Positions 1 through 7,249 are shown, counted from the first letter of the stretch. The stretch: DNA of 10,165 nt from an uncultured Bacteroidota bacterium (GCA_937899145.1 CALBPW010000431.1:1-10165), one strand, 5' to 3'. The notes: a model not told the origin generated them from the letters alone. Program-made: numbers and translations.

Positions 1-164
1 CCCATTTGTTTAATATTTCCTTCGGTTGTATCGAAATGACCATTTGATGGAATGGTGAATTTTTTTCCTGGGTATCTTTGGTTTAATACTTTTTTGACTA
101 TTTCCATAAGAACAGCTTCAGCAGCTCTTCCTTGTTGAATAATGAAAGCATTTGGTTTAAATGG
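1..164 (-). pseudogene. Tryptophanase / tyrosine phenol-lyase-like beta-eliminating lyase, internal fragment
   Basis: The minus strand is open from about 170 down to the window edge, giving about 54 residues. It contains the stretch FIIQQGRAAE and, about 25 residues later, IPSNGHFDTTEGNI. These match the order and spacing of the QGRGAE and SNxxFDTTxG motifs of PLP-dependent tryptophanase and tyrosine phenol-lyase, which cleave tryptophan or tyrosine to indole or phenol plus pyruvate and ammonia. The gene continues off the left edge toward its C-terminus. Its N-terminal side is lost: similarity stops around PFKPNAF and an in-frame TAA lies at 173-171. It is broken where the plus-strand dehydrogenase fragment begins. 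Family assignment is by motif recognition over a short stretch. The exact substrate cannot be told, and a related PLP lyase is possible. Confidence 0.65.
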
Positions 165-615
165 ATTGAATTATCAGATGGCGTATGAGCAACTATCGTT
201 TGCCAATGGGGGACAAGGACAAATTGCGCCGGCTCAGCGAGTTGTCGATTTTGTCGAGAACCGTGTATCACAAAGTTTGCCCGACACATCGTTCCGTCCG
301 GGCGTGGCGTCATCGCCAATGCACCAATGGATGCCAACATTTATCCGTACTCGCTTACAAGATGGTTTACAGCAATTCGGGAAGAAAATGCACGGATTTT
401 TCACGAATGATGCGTTGCTTATTGGAGTTGAAAGTCGCACAAGTTCACCGTTACGCATACCTCGCAATACTGAAACATTTCAGCATGTGCAAATTGAAGG
501 GCTTTTCCCTTGTGGCGAGGGAGCCGGCTATGCTGGAGGAATAGTGTCGTCGGCTCTTGACGGACAGCGATGTGCTGAAAAAGCGACTTTTTTCATTAAA
601 AATAATGTTTGCTGA
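163..615 (+). pseudogene. FAD-dependent dehydrogenase (COG2509-like), C-terminal portion, 5' truncated
   Basis: About 150 C-terminal residues of an uncharacterised FAD-dependent dehydrogenase of the COG2509 type. Recognisable blocks in order are APAQRVVDF, ESRTSSPLRIPR and GLFPCGEGAGYAGGIVSSA followed by DGQRCAE. The last is the conserved C-terminal segment expected to contact the FAD. Natural members are around 500 residues with an N-terminal Rossmann fold, which is absent here. The ATG at 142 is not a credible start: it lies on the antisense of the lyase fragment, and family-like sequence (GLNYQ...) begins only at about 163. The stop is TGA at 613-615. The physiological substrate of the family is unknown. 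Either the chromosome carries a truncated gene, or two unrelated pieces were joined in assembly, which I think likelier. Confidence 0.8.
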
Positions 616-650
616 AAGCAAAAAAATGTGTTTCCATATCAAATTCAGAT

Positions 651-658
651 TACATTTG
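651..658 (+). promoter_or_regulatory. Candidate Bacteroidetes -7 box for the yhcH-family gene
   Basis: TACATTTG is an exact match to the Bacteroidetes -7 consensus TAnnTTTG and lies 21 nt before the ATG at 680. There is no clear TTTG at the -33 distance; only TGTG/TTTC-like bases occur at 627-634. This supports initiation only weakly. Confidence 0.35.
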
Positions 659-679
659 CATTCGCAAAAAATACAGAAT

Positions 680-1135
680 ATGATTAAAGGAAATCTTTCT
701 GAGCACGCGCAGTATCACTCGCTACATCCTTTGTTTGCTGAGGCATTCAAGTATTTGGAGTCGGTAGATTTCTCGCAATACGACGATGGAAAATACCCAA
801 TTGACGGCAACGATATGTACGCCTCAATTAGCGAGTATGTTACCAAAAGCGAAGGAATGCTTGAGGGACATCTGGAGTATATTGATATTCAGTATATTGT
901 AAAAGGTTCAGAGATTATTGGTTGGGCAAAAAAAGACAACCAAAAAGAATCTATTCCTTATTCAAACGAACATGACATTGCCTTCTATGAAGGTGATTAT
1001 GAATCAATTAAATTAGAGGCCGGGCAATTTGTGATTTTCTATCCCGAAGATTTGCACCTGCCTTGTTTAAATGACGGAAAACCATCGGTTGTAAAAAAAG
1101 TGGTGGTTAAGGTGAGAATTACGCCATCGGTTTAA
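680..1135 (+). CDS. YhcH/YjgK/YiaL family protein (DUF386)
   Basis: A 151-residue protein starting MIKGNLSEHAQYHSL. Its length and motif order fit the YhcH/YjgK/YiaL family: a small single-domain beta-barrel (cupin-like) fold, often linked to sialic acid or other sugar catabolism and probably acting in the cytosol on a sugar. Visible family signatures are EGHLEYIDIQYIVKG (about residues 68-80), whose histidine is a probable metal ligand, and PEDLHLPCLN near residue 130, carrying another conserved histidine. The same frame extends upstream to 557, but that part overlaps the preceding gene and is not family-like. ATG 680 gives the normal family length and follows a -7-like box. There is no Shine-Dalgarno, as is usual in Bacteroidetes. 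No sugar-catabolism neighbours are visible, so the substrate is unknown. Confidence 0.9.
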   Translation: MIKGNLSEHAQYHSLHPLFAEAFKYLESVDFSQYDDGKYPIDGNDMYASISEYVTKSEGMLEGHLEYIDIQYIVKGSEIIGWAKKDNQKESIPYSNEHDIAFYEGDYESIKLEAGQFVIFYPEDLHLPCLNDGKPSVVKKVVVKVRITPSV

Positions 1136-1193
1136 AATCCCCTTTTAGAACTTGCGTACCGACAAATTGCGTGGTGCGATTTATCAAGACACA

Positions 1194-1223
1194 AATAAAG
1201 AAAGGCGACTCCCGAAGGAGCCG
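1194..1223 (-). terminator. Intrinsic terminator of tracrRNA
   Basis: On the minus strand a 7-bp stem (1223-1217 with 1212-1206, one G-U pair) is closed by a C(UUCG)G tetraloop and followed by CCTTTCTTTATTT. This is the expected 3' end of the tracrRNA and would also serve as its last stem-loop. Confidence 0.75.
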
Positions 1224-1251
1224 ATCCTTAATGTTTTCACAACGGAATAAT

Positions 1252-1315
1252 CCTATATTCATAAAAAATGCCCCACGGAGTACGCAGAGCAGAGAAAATC
1301 TTCGGCTTATAGCCT
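1252..1315. repeat. Putative small insertion inside the tracrRNA gene
   Basis: CCT at 1252-1254 and CCT at 1313-1315 flank about 58 nt whose ends read CTATA and TATAG (short inverted ends). Removing the segment with one CCT joins the anti-repeat directly to AAGGATTATTCC and GTTGTG, the layout I recall for Bacteroidetes tracrRNAs. The interior contains CGGAGTACGCAGAGCAGAG, resembling short CGCAGAGTACGCAGAG-like intergenic repeats common in Bacteroidetes. The canonical form and the repeat family are from memory, so the insertion is an inference. Confidence 0.45.
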
Positions 1316-1344
1316 TATTGTGAAAAGTCTTTCAAAATTGTTCC

Positions 1345-1376
1345 CAAATGTAGCACTATTTTGTAATTTTACCAAA
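1345..1376 (-). promoter_or_regulatory. tracrRNA promoter, Bacteroidetes type
   Basis: On the minus strand TTTG (1376-1373) is separated by exactly 20 nt from TACATTTG (1352-1345). This matches the known Bacteroidetes housekeeping promoter TTTG-N19-21-TAnnTTTG at every defined base. A start about 7 nt downstream (near 1338) places the first transcribed bases directly before the anti-repeat. The promoter occupies the cas9 leader, so tracrRNA initiation and cas9 expression are physically coupled. Confidence 0.8.
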
Positions 1377-1395
1377 TGATTAAAAACAAAAATTT

Positions 1396-4300
1396 ATGAA
1401 AAAAGTTGTAGGTCTTGATTTAGGGACAAATTCGATAGGTATTTCAATTAGAAACAGTGAAAATGGGGAAAGCATAATAGACCAATTGGATTATTTCAGT
1501 TCTATTATTTTCAAGTCTGGTGTCGGAAATAGTAAAAGCGGAGAGTTTTCATACGCGGCAGAAAGAACGAAAAAACGTTCAATTAGACGATTGTATCAAT
1601 CTCGTAAGTATCGTATTTGGCAAACGCTGAAATTGTTAATTGAGAATGGTTACTGCCCTTTAAGCATTGAGGACCTTGAAAAGTGGAGTAAGTATGATAA
1701 AGGAAAAGGATTGAAACGACAATATCCTGTTGACGCAGTTGAATTTGAACAATGGGTTCGTTTGGATTTTAATGGCGATGGTATTGCCGACTATACAAGC
1801 CCGTTCCAATTAAGAGCGGAACTAATGGAAAGGCAATTTGATTTTTCAAAAGAGACCGACCGTTATAAACTTGGAAGAGCTTTATATCACATTGCGCAGC
1901 GGCGTGGTTTCAAGAGCAGCAAAGGAGAAACGATAAAGGAGCAAGAAAAGAACGAATCGGAAGACGTTTTAGAAACCGACATTTCCGCCGCATTAAAAAA
2001 ATCTGAGGAGAAGAAATCGAGCAAGTTATCTGAATACATGGAATTGAGCAACCTGCCGACTGTGGGATGTGCTTTTTATCATCTTGAGAAAAACGGGGTT
2101 CGTGTTCGTAATAGTGAATATCAGGCTGTACGTTCTCAATATAAAGAAGAAATCAAACAGATTTTTGAGTTTCAAAAAGGGTTAGACAGCGATAGCATTT
2201 TTTACAAACGTCTTGTCAGTGAGAAAAAAGGAGAAGGAACCATATTCTACAAGCGGCCACTTCGCTCGCAGAAAGGCTTGGTGGGTAACTGTACGCTGGA
2301 ATCCGATAAACCACGTTGTCCGATTAGTCACCCAGAATTTGAGAAATTTAGGGCTTTATGCTTGATAAATAATATCCGATTCGGTGAAGGCTTGAAGGAA
2401 ACATTGACTACGAAACAGAAAAATCGGCTTTATAATGAACGTTTTTTATTGACAAGGTCAAGTTTCAAATTTGAAGATATACGAACTTGGATTGAAAAAG
2501 AAATCCATAAGCAATTGTCATATAAAGACAGAACTATAAACTACAAAGACAACACTAATATAGCAGGATGTCCAGTTTCTGCGAGATTAAAAAAACTTCT
2601 TGGCGATGATTGGGAATCGTGGAAGATTGAATCAAACGAGACAAAAACAAATAGAAGAACAGGCGAAGTAAAAAATATCACGTACTCAGCGCTTGATTTA
2701 TGGCATATATGTTTTTCATTCGATGAACCTGATTTTATTGAGGAATTCGCTCAGAAAAAGTTGGAATTCGATAATGAACAAACAAGGCAACTTGTTAGAA
2801 TATATGGAGCAATTCAGCAGGGGTATGGCTTGCTGAGTTTAAAAGCAATTAGAAACATAAATTGCTTTTTAGAGAAAGGTCTTATCTATTCTGATGCGGT
2901 TCTTTTAGCAAAGTTACCAGATATATTTGGTGATAGGTGGGCGCAAGAGGAAGAAAACATAATTGAACAACTTGATGCCCTTATTGAAGAAAATCGCCAT
3001 ATAAAACAATTATATAACATTGCAAATTCTTTGATAGCAGATTATAAATCATTGGATATCAGTGAGCAATTTGCATATAAAAACCAAGAATACAAACTTG
3101 ACCAAAGCGATTATGATGACATTAGAAAAGCAGTTATTGGTAATATTGGAGAAAAAATGTGGGCTAAGAAATCGGTAGAAGAACAAGAATCCATTGTGGC
3201 ACAAGTAGCGGTTTTATATCAGGATTTCTTCTCTTCACAAAAGCGTGAGTATTATATACTGCCTAAGATTTCTGATGCTTTGGCCGGTTATTTGAACTCT
3301 AAATATGACTATATAAAGGAGAAGGACTTGAAAAAAATCTATCACCCGTCAATGGTAGAAATATATCCGCACGCAAAAGACCAACAAATAGAAGATGGAC
3401 GGAATATAAAACTATTAGGTAGTCCTGTTATTGGTGCTCTTAAGAATCCAATGGCAATGAGAGTGTTGCATACTTTGCGCAAACAAATGAATAGTTTGCT
3501 CAAGGCAACTGACGAAAATGGGAATGCTCTGATAGATGAAAACACGCGAATTGTTGTTGAAACCGCCAGAGAACTCAACGATGCCAATATGCGTTGGGCG
3601 ATAGAAGAGTATCAAAGGCAGCGCGAGGCAGAAAATAAGGAGTACGAGAAGATAATTAGGGAATATCATCCTACTCGAGATATTAAGGATGATGATATAG
3701 ATGAGGTTCGTTTATTGTGTGACCAGCACGACATTCCCGATTTGGAAACAGTATTTATAAGTGCCAAAAAAACTAAAGAAGACAAAACTGAGGCTTATTA
3801 CAAGAAGGACATTACCAAATACAGATTATGGCTTGAACAAGGTTGTCGTTGTTTGTATACAGGCAAAATGATAAACATAAAAAATCTTTTCTCGAGTAAT
3901 GCCTTTGATATTGAACACACCATTCCCCGAAGCATATCGTTTGATGATTCGTTGGCTAACCTGACCATTTGCGATGCTCATTTTAACCGAACAATTAAAA
4001 AGAATCAGATGCCAACACAATTGGCCAATTACGATGAGATTAAACAACGTCTGCAACCTTGGATCGAGAAAGTTGAACATTTGAAAGATAATGTGGAGTT
4101 TTGGAAAGCACAATCGAGACGCGCACAAGATAAGGATAGAAAAGACCAATGTATTCGCCAGCGTCATTTGTGGCAAATGGAACTTGATTATTGGCAAAAC
4201 AAAGTTGACCGTTTTACAATGACTGAAGTCACATCAGGCTTCAGAAATAGCCAGTTGGTTGATACTCGCATAATTACAAAGTACGCTTATCACTATCTGA

Positions 4301-5730
4301 AAACTGTATTCAGTAAGGTTGAAGTTCAAAAGGGTAGTGTGACGGCTAATTTTAGGAAGATGCTTGGTATTCAAAGTATCGACGAAAAGAAGTCGCGCGA
4401 TAAACATTCACACCATGCTATTGACGCCACAATGCTGACGTTGGTTCCTGTAGCGGCAAAAAGGGATAAAATGCTCGAATTGTTCTACAAAATAGAGGAG
4501 AAAAAGAGGTTTGGTGAAAATACGTCTTCGTTAGAAAGTGATTTGAGAAAAGAGATTGTCAGTTGTGGATTAGGTGGCAACATATCAGAAGTCGCACATT
4601 TTATAGAAAGCAACATTTTAATTAATCATATCTCGAAAGACCAGACACTTACGCCTTCACATAAACGTAAACGCGTTAGAGGAAGAATTGTGCCCAAACG
4701 AGATGAAAATGGCAATGTAATATATGAAATTAATGAAGATGGTTCTTTCAAGTTAGACAAATTTGGCAATAAGATACCCCAAGCTAAAGAATGGATTACT
4801 GGTGATTGTATTCGAGGGCAACTTCACGGAGAAACTTACTATGGCGCTATAACACAGGCTAAAAAAGACGAAAATGGCAAGATTTTAAGAGATGATACGC
4901 ACTCGATAATAAGCAGTGAGGAAAAGTATTTTGTTGTTCGCAAAGAATTGAAATATAGAAAAAAACAACAGGATTCAGGTTTTAAAGACTGGAATGAGTT
5001 GGAAAATTCGATAGTTGACAAAGATTTGTTTACAATTATTAAGGGACAATTTGCTGAGAATGTATCTTTTAAAGATGCCTGTACAAGTGGAATTTATATG
5101 TATAAGAAAAACAAGAATGGTGAAATTGATTATTCTGATGAATGTAGAGTAAATAGGATTCGTCATATCAGATGCTTCACTTCGATTAAAAATCCACTTG
5201 TGATTAAGAAACAGACATATTTATCAGATAAGGAGTATAAGCGGTATTATTATGCAGAAATGGGAGATTTATATGTAATGTGTAAATATGAAAATGTCGA
5301 AAAGGCAGAAAGGGAATATCGCATTTGGAGTTTATTTGATGTTAGTAAAAACAGGAATGCGGGCATAGAAGACATACCTGTGACACTTTTGAATAAAAAG
5401 GGTGCAACATTACAATTGACGCAAAAAATATCTGCTGGCGATATGATTTTGATTTACAAGAATTCGCCAGATGAATTAATGGAAATGGACAAAGATGTGT
5501 TATCTCGACGTTTGTATGTGGTTAGAGGATTTGAAAATCCATCAGTAATCAAATTGGTAAAACATATAAATGCGCAGGCAGATAAGGATTTAGGCAAAGG
5601 TGAGTCTATAAAGGATTTCAATAATATGCCAGAAAAAATCCGTTGCAGGATAAATACATTGAAGTATTTGGTTGAAAATGTGGACTTTCAACTAACAAGT
5701 AATGGTGTTTTATTTAGAAACAATCTATGA
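1396..5730 (+). CDS. cas9: CRISPR-associated endonuclease Cas9, type II-C
   Basis: RNA-guided DNA endonuclease of 1444 residues, in the size range of the large Bacteroidetes type II-C Cas9s. The RuvC-I motif is GLDLGTNSIG with catalytic D8. An arginine-rich bridge helix covers about 52-75 (ERTKKRSIRRLYQSRKYR), followed by the recognition lobe. RuvC-II is IVVETARE with E722. The HNH core is FDIEHTIPRS with E840 and H841, and N864 falls at the right spacing. RuvC-III is HHAID with H1007 and D1010. The remaining approximately 400 residues hold the wedge and PAM-interacting region. All nuclease residues are present, so it should be active. The ATG at 1396 follows an A-rich leader with no Shine-Dalgarno and is only 20 nt from the divergent tracrRNA promoter. 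Its stop overlaps the next ORF as ATGA. The gene is AT-rich compared with cas1. The PAM cannot be predicted from sequence alone. Confidence 0.98.
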   Translation: MKKVVGLDLGTNSIGISIRNSENGESIIDQLDYFSSIIFKSGVGNSKSGEFSYAAERTKKRSIRRLYQSRKYRIWQTLKLLIENGYCPLSIEDLEKWSKYDKGKGLKRQYPVDAVEFEQWVRLDFNGDGIADYTSPFQLRAELMERQFDFSKETDRYKLGRALYHIAQRRGFKSSKGETIKEQEKNESEDVLETDISAALKKSEEKKSSKLSEYMELSNLPTVGCAFYHLEKNGVRVRNSEYQAVRSQYKEEIKQIFEFQKGLDSDSIFYKRLVSEKKGEGTIFYKRPLRSQKGLVGNCTLESDKPRCPISHPEFEKFRALCLINNIRFGEGLKETLTTKQKNRLYNERFLLTRSSFKFEDIRTWIEKEIHKQLSYKDRTINYKDNTNIAGCPVSARLKKLLGDDWESWKIESNETKTNRRTGEVKNITYSALDLWHICFSFDEPDFIEEFAQKKLEFDNEQTRQLVRIYGAIQQGYGLLSLKAIRNINCFLEKGLIYSDAVLLAKLPDIFGDRWAQEEENIIEQLDALIEENRHIKQLYNIANSLIADYKSLDISEQFAYKNQEYKLDQSDYDDIRKAVIGNIGEKMWAKKSVEEQESIVAQVAVLYQDFFSSQKREYYILPKISDALAGYLNSKYDYIKEKDLKKIYHPSMVEIYPHAKDQQIEDGRNIKLLGSPVIGALKNPMAMRVLHTLRKQMNSLLKATDENGNALIDENTRIVVETARELNDANMRWAIEEYQRQREAENKEYEKIIREYHPTRDIKDDDIDEVRLLCDQHDIPDLETVFISAKKTKEDKTEAYYKKDITKYRLWLEQGCRCLYTGKMINIKNLFSSNAFDIEHTIPRSISFDDSLANLTICDAHFNRTIKKNQMPTQLANYDEIKQRLQPWIEKVEHLKDNVEFWKAQSRRAQDKDRKDQCIRQRHLWQMELDYWQNKVDRFTMTEVTSGFRNSQLVDTRIITKYAYHYLKTVFSKVEVQKGSVTANFRKMLGIQSIDEKKSRDKHSHHAIDATMLTLVPVAAKRDKMLELFYKIEEKKRFGENTSSLESDLRKEIVSCGLGGNISEVAHFIESNILINHISKDQTLTPSHKRKRVRGRIVPKRDENGNVIYEINEDGSFKLDKFGNKIPQAKEWITGDCIRGQLHGETYYGAITQAKKDENGKILRDDTHSIISSEEKYFVVRKELKYRKKQQDSGFKDWNELENSIVDKDLFTIIKGQFAENVSFKDACTSGIYMYKKNKNGEIDYSDECRVNRIRHIRCFTSIKNPLVIKKQTYLSDKEYKRYYYAEMGDLYVMCKYENVEKAEREYRIWSLFDVSKNRNAGIEDIPVTLLNKKGATLQLTQKISAGDMILIYKNSPDELMEMDKDVLSRRLYVVRGFENPSVIKLVKHINAQADKDLGKGESIKDFNNMPEKIRCRINTLKYLVENVDFQLTSNGVLFRNNL

Positions 5731-5921
5731 GCAACATCAAACTTTTTCAAGACAAGAAAATCCGCTCTGCTTGGATTGTTTCGCCCAATCTTCGTCAATA
5801 TTGGAGCAAGATGAAAGACCGCGACTTGAAGCAATATGAGTTGTACCCAATTCGGGGTACAACTCATATTGGTGTGAACTATGAGCGTATGCTCGAAATC
5901 CGGAACCCCAAAATAGAATAA
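5727..5921 (+). CDS. Small ORF, decayed Bro-N (phage antirepressor/DinD-like) fragment between cas9 and cas1
   Basis: A 64-residue ORF whose ATG overlaps the cas9 stop (ATGA), so it could be translated by coupling. Residues 1-16 (NIKLFQDKKIRSAW) and 18-32 (VSPNLRQYWSKMKDRD) match two parts of the N-terminal Bro-N domain found in Bacteroidetes antirepressor/DNA-damage-inducible D-like proteins, normally written KIRxxWxxxxEKWYFSVVDV...DSPNPRxYW. The roughly 20 residues between these parts are missing without loss of frame. After residue 33 the similarity stops at a 17-bp inverted repeat that encodes QYELYPIRGTTHIG. It ends 4 nt before cas1. I see it as a remnant of a mobile-element gene kept in frame inside the operon. 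A recruited role (regulator or anti-CRISPR-like) is possible but has no direct support. Confidence 0.6.
   Translation: MSNIKLFQDKKIRSAWIVSPNLRQYWSKMKDRDLKQYELYPIRGTTHIGVNYERMLEIRNPKIE
5832..5871. repeat. Perfect 17-bp inverted repeat (hairpin) between cas9 and cas1
   Basis: CAATATGAGTTGTACCC (5832-5848) and its exact reverse complement (5855-5871) surround a 6-nt loop. No U-tract follows, so it is not a standard intrinsic terminator. Because of its symmetry both strands encode QYELYP...GTTHI. It could be a short palindromic repeat element, an mRNA processing or stability element separating cas9 from cas1-cas2 expression, or a protein-binding site. Confidence 0.8.
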
Positions 5922-5925
5922 CGCT

Positions 5926-6861
5926 ATGATTAAGAGAACTTTGTGTTTCGGCAATCCTGCCTATTTGTCGCTCACAAACAAGCAGTTGGTGATTAAAATG
6001 CCAGAGGTTGAGAAGGCCGACCTGCCCGAAACGTTCAAAGAATCGACGGTAAGAACTGTTCCCATTGAGGATATTGGTGTGGTTGTTCTCGACAACCGCC
6101 AGATAACCATAACGCAGGGCGCTATTGAGGCGATGCTTGAAAACAACTGCGCAATAATCACTTGCGACGCTTCGCACATGCCTGTCGGGCTGATGCTTCC
6201 GCTTTGTGGCAACACTACCCAAAGCGAGCGTTTCCGTGAGCAGATTGACGCATCGCTGCCGCTCAAAAAGCAGTTGTGGCAGCAAACCGTGCAGTGCAAA
6301 ATCCACAATCAGGCGGCTGTGCTGAAGCAGACACGCGGCGCGGTTGTCAAAAATATGCTTGCGTGGGAGAACGATGTTCGCAGTGGCGATGCCGACAACC
6401 TTGAAGGCCGAGCTGCCGCCTATTACTGGAAGAATATGTTCCCCGATGTTGCCGATTTTACACGCGACCGCGACGGCGTAGCACCCAACAATCTGCTCAA
6501 CTACGGCTATGCCATTCTGCGGGCAGTGGTGGCGCGGAGCCTTGTGGCGAGCGGACTCCTGCCCACATTGGGAATCCATCACCACAACAAGTACAACGCC
6601 TACTGCCTTGCCGACGACATTATGGAGCCTTACCGCCCATATATCGACTTGTTGGTGACAAATATTACCGCCAAATTCGGCTATCCCGATGAACTCACAA
6701 CCGACCTCAAGCGTGAGTTGCTCATTATTCCCGTTCTCGACGTTGTGATTGGTGGTCAGCGCAGTCCGCTGATGACCGCCGTGGCGCAAACAACGGCATC
6801 GCTCTACAAATGTTTCAGCGGCGATGCCCGCAAGATTGTCTATCCTGTAATTGAAGTTTGA
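5926..6861 (+). CDS. cas1: CRISPR-associated endonuclease/integrase Cas1, type II-C
   Basis: A 311-residue integrase subunit that, with Cas2, inserts new spacers at the array. The mostly beta N-terminal domain contains [12 protein letters not shown] (about 52-63). The alpha-helical catalytic domain carries the three metal ligands: E160 in [11 protein letters not shown], the histidine of LGIHHH (H218-H220, with H219 fitting the GxxH pattern), and D231 in [11 protein letters not shown]. Length and the EPYRP motif fit type II Cas1. The ATG follows the previous stop by 4 nt, and its stop overlaps the cas2 start (TGATG). Composition differs from cas9: one 60-nt line here has 34 G+C against 19 in a cas9 line. 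This suggests that cas1-cas2 and cas9 have different recent histories. There is no sign of inactivation. Confidence 0.98.
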   Translation: MIKRTLCFGNPAYLSLTNKQLVIKMPEVEKADLPETFKESTVRTVPIEDIGVVVLDNRQITITQGAIEAMLENNCAIITCDASHMPVGLMLPLCGNTTQSERFREQIDASLPLKKQLWQQTVQCKIHNQAAVLKQTRGAVVKNMLAWENDVRSGDADNLEGRAAAYYWKNMFPDVADFTRDRDGVAPNNLLNYGYAILRAVVARSLVASGLLPTLGIHHHNKYNAYCLADDIMEPYRPYIDLLVTNITAKFGYPDELTTDLKRELLIIPVLDVVIGGQRSPLMTAVAQTTASLYKCFSGDARKIVYPVIEV

Positions 6862-7193
6862 TGGAACGATTAAGCGAGTATCGGATTATGTGGATTTTGG
6901 TTTTGTTCGATTTGCCTACCGAGACTAAAAAGGAGAAAAAGGCGTATGCCGATTTCCGTAAAAAATTGATGGCAGATGGTTTCACAATGTTTCAGTTCTC
7001 GATTTATCTGCGCCACTGTCCGAGCGCGGAGAATGCCGATGTCCACATAAAGCGGGTGAAGAGCATTATGCCCGAGTATGGACAGATAGGGATATTGCGC
7101 ATCACCGACAAGCAGTTTGGCGATATGGAGATTTATTCGGGAAAGAAACCAATAGCAACCGCCCAACCTGTTCAACAATTAGAACTATTTTAA
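6861..7193 (+). CDS. cas2: CRISPR-associated protein Cas2
   Basis: A 110-residue ferredoxin-like protein that dimerises between two Cas1 dimers in the adaptation complex. It begins [19 protein letters not shown]. The conserved aspartate is D17 at the end of beta-1 (VLFDLP). [13 protein letters not shown] is the typical beta-2/beta-3 segment, and [13 protein letters not shown] lies near the C-terminus. The length is normal. ATG 6861 shares one base with the cas1 stop (TGATG). A TTG 3 nt upstream is in frame but is not needed. The tail [10 protein letters not shown] resembles the LELF-like ends seen in many type II Cas2 proteins. It is the last gene of the operon and is followed by a strong palindromic terminator. 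Confidence 0.97.
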   Translation: MERLSEYRIMWILVLFDLPTETKKEKKAYADFRKKLMADGFTMFQFSIYLRHCPSAENADVHIKRVKSIMPEYGQIGILRITDKQFGDMEIYSGKKPIATAQPVQQLELF

Positions 7194-7213
7194 AAAAAAA
7201 GTGGAATAAAAAG

Positions 7214-7249
7214 TCAGAAAAACCACCTCTGCAGAGGTGGTTTTTCTGA
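7214..7249. terminator. Bidirectional intrinsic terminator after cas2
   Basis: A perfect 36-nt palindrome centred on CTGCAG (between 7231 and 7232), with A5 and T5 flanks inside the arms (AAAAACCACCTCTG / CAGAGGTGGTTTTT). In RNA from either strand it gives a GC-rich stem followed by U residues. It would end the cas operon on the plus strand and array transcripts on the minus strand. Confidence 0.85.

Larger units (their letters stand above)
1190..1338 (-). ncRNA. tracrRNA of the type II-C system (predicted)
   Basis: Read on the minus strand, an anti-repeat at 1339-1317 (TTTTGAAAGACTTTTCACAAT) can pair with the 5' part of the CRISPR repeat. TTGTGAA and CTTTCAAA of the repeat are matched exactly on either side of a short mismatched bulge, the usual Cas9 guide architecture. 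It is followed by AAGG, then GGCT-ATA-AGCC (small hairpin), GAAGATTTTC, a CTCC/GGGG stem ending in GCATTTTTT, then GGATTATTCC, GTTGTGAAAAC, and a final hairpin at 1223-1206 with a UUCG loop and U-rich tail. The predicted length is about 145 nt. The 5' end is inferred from the promoter and the 3' end from the terminator. It lies just upstream of cas9 and is transcribed away from it. A shorter form ending at the internal T6 run near 1263 is possible. Confidence 0.85.

Noticed and set aside
142..162. ATG at 142 as the start of the FAD-dependent protein
   Set aside because: These codons lie on the antisense of the lyase fragment and are not family-like. The gene is truncated rather than starting here.
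557..679. Upstream extension of the YhcH-family gene
   Set aside because: It overlaps the end of the preceding gene and adds 41 residues absent from a family of about 150 residues. ATG 680 fits better.
1164..1182. Hairpin AAATTGCG-TGG-TGCGATTT as a terminator of the YhcH-family gene
   Set aside because: The stem needs two wobble pairs and has no U-tract on the plus strand, so it is too weak to call.
1364..1371. TAATTTTA as a cas9 -7 box
   Set aside because: The final base departs from TAnnTTTG and no TTTG lies at the right distance upstream.
5737..6789. 350-codon minus-strand open frame opposite cas1
   Set aside because: It is fully antisense to a Cas1 with intact catalytic motifs. Its translation shows no recognisable family, and the length follows from the GC-rich codons of cas1.
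6858..6860. TTG start for cas2
   Set aside because: ATG at 6861 is adjacent, overlaps the cas1 stop as TGATG, and gives the normal protein.
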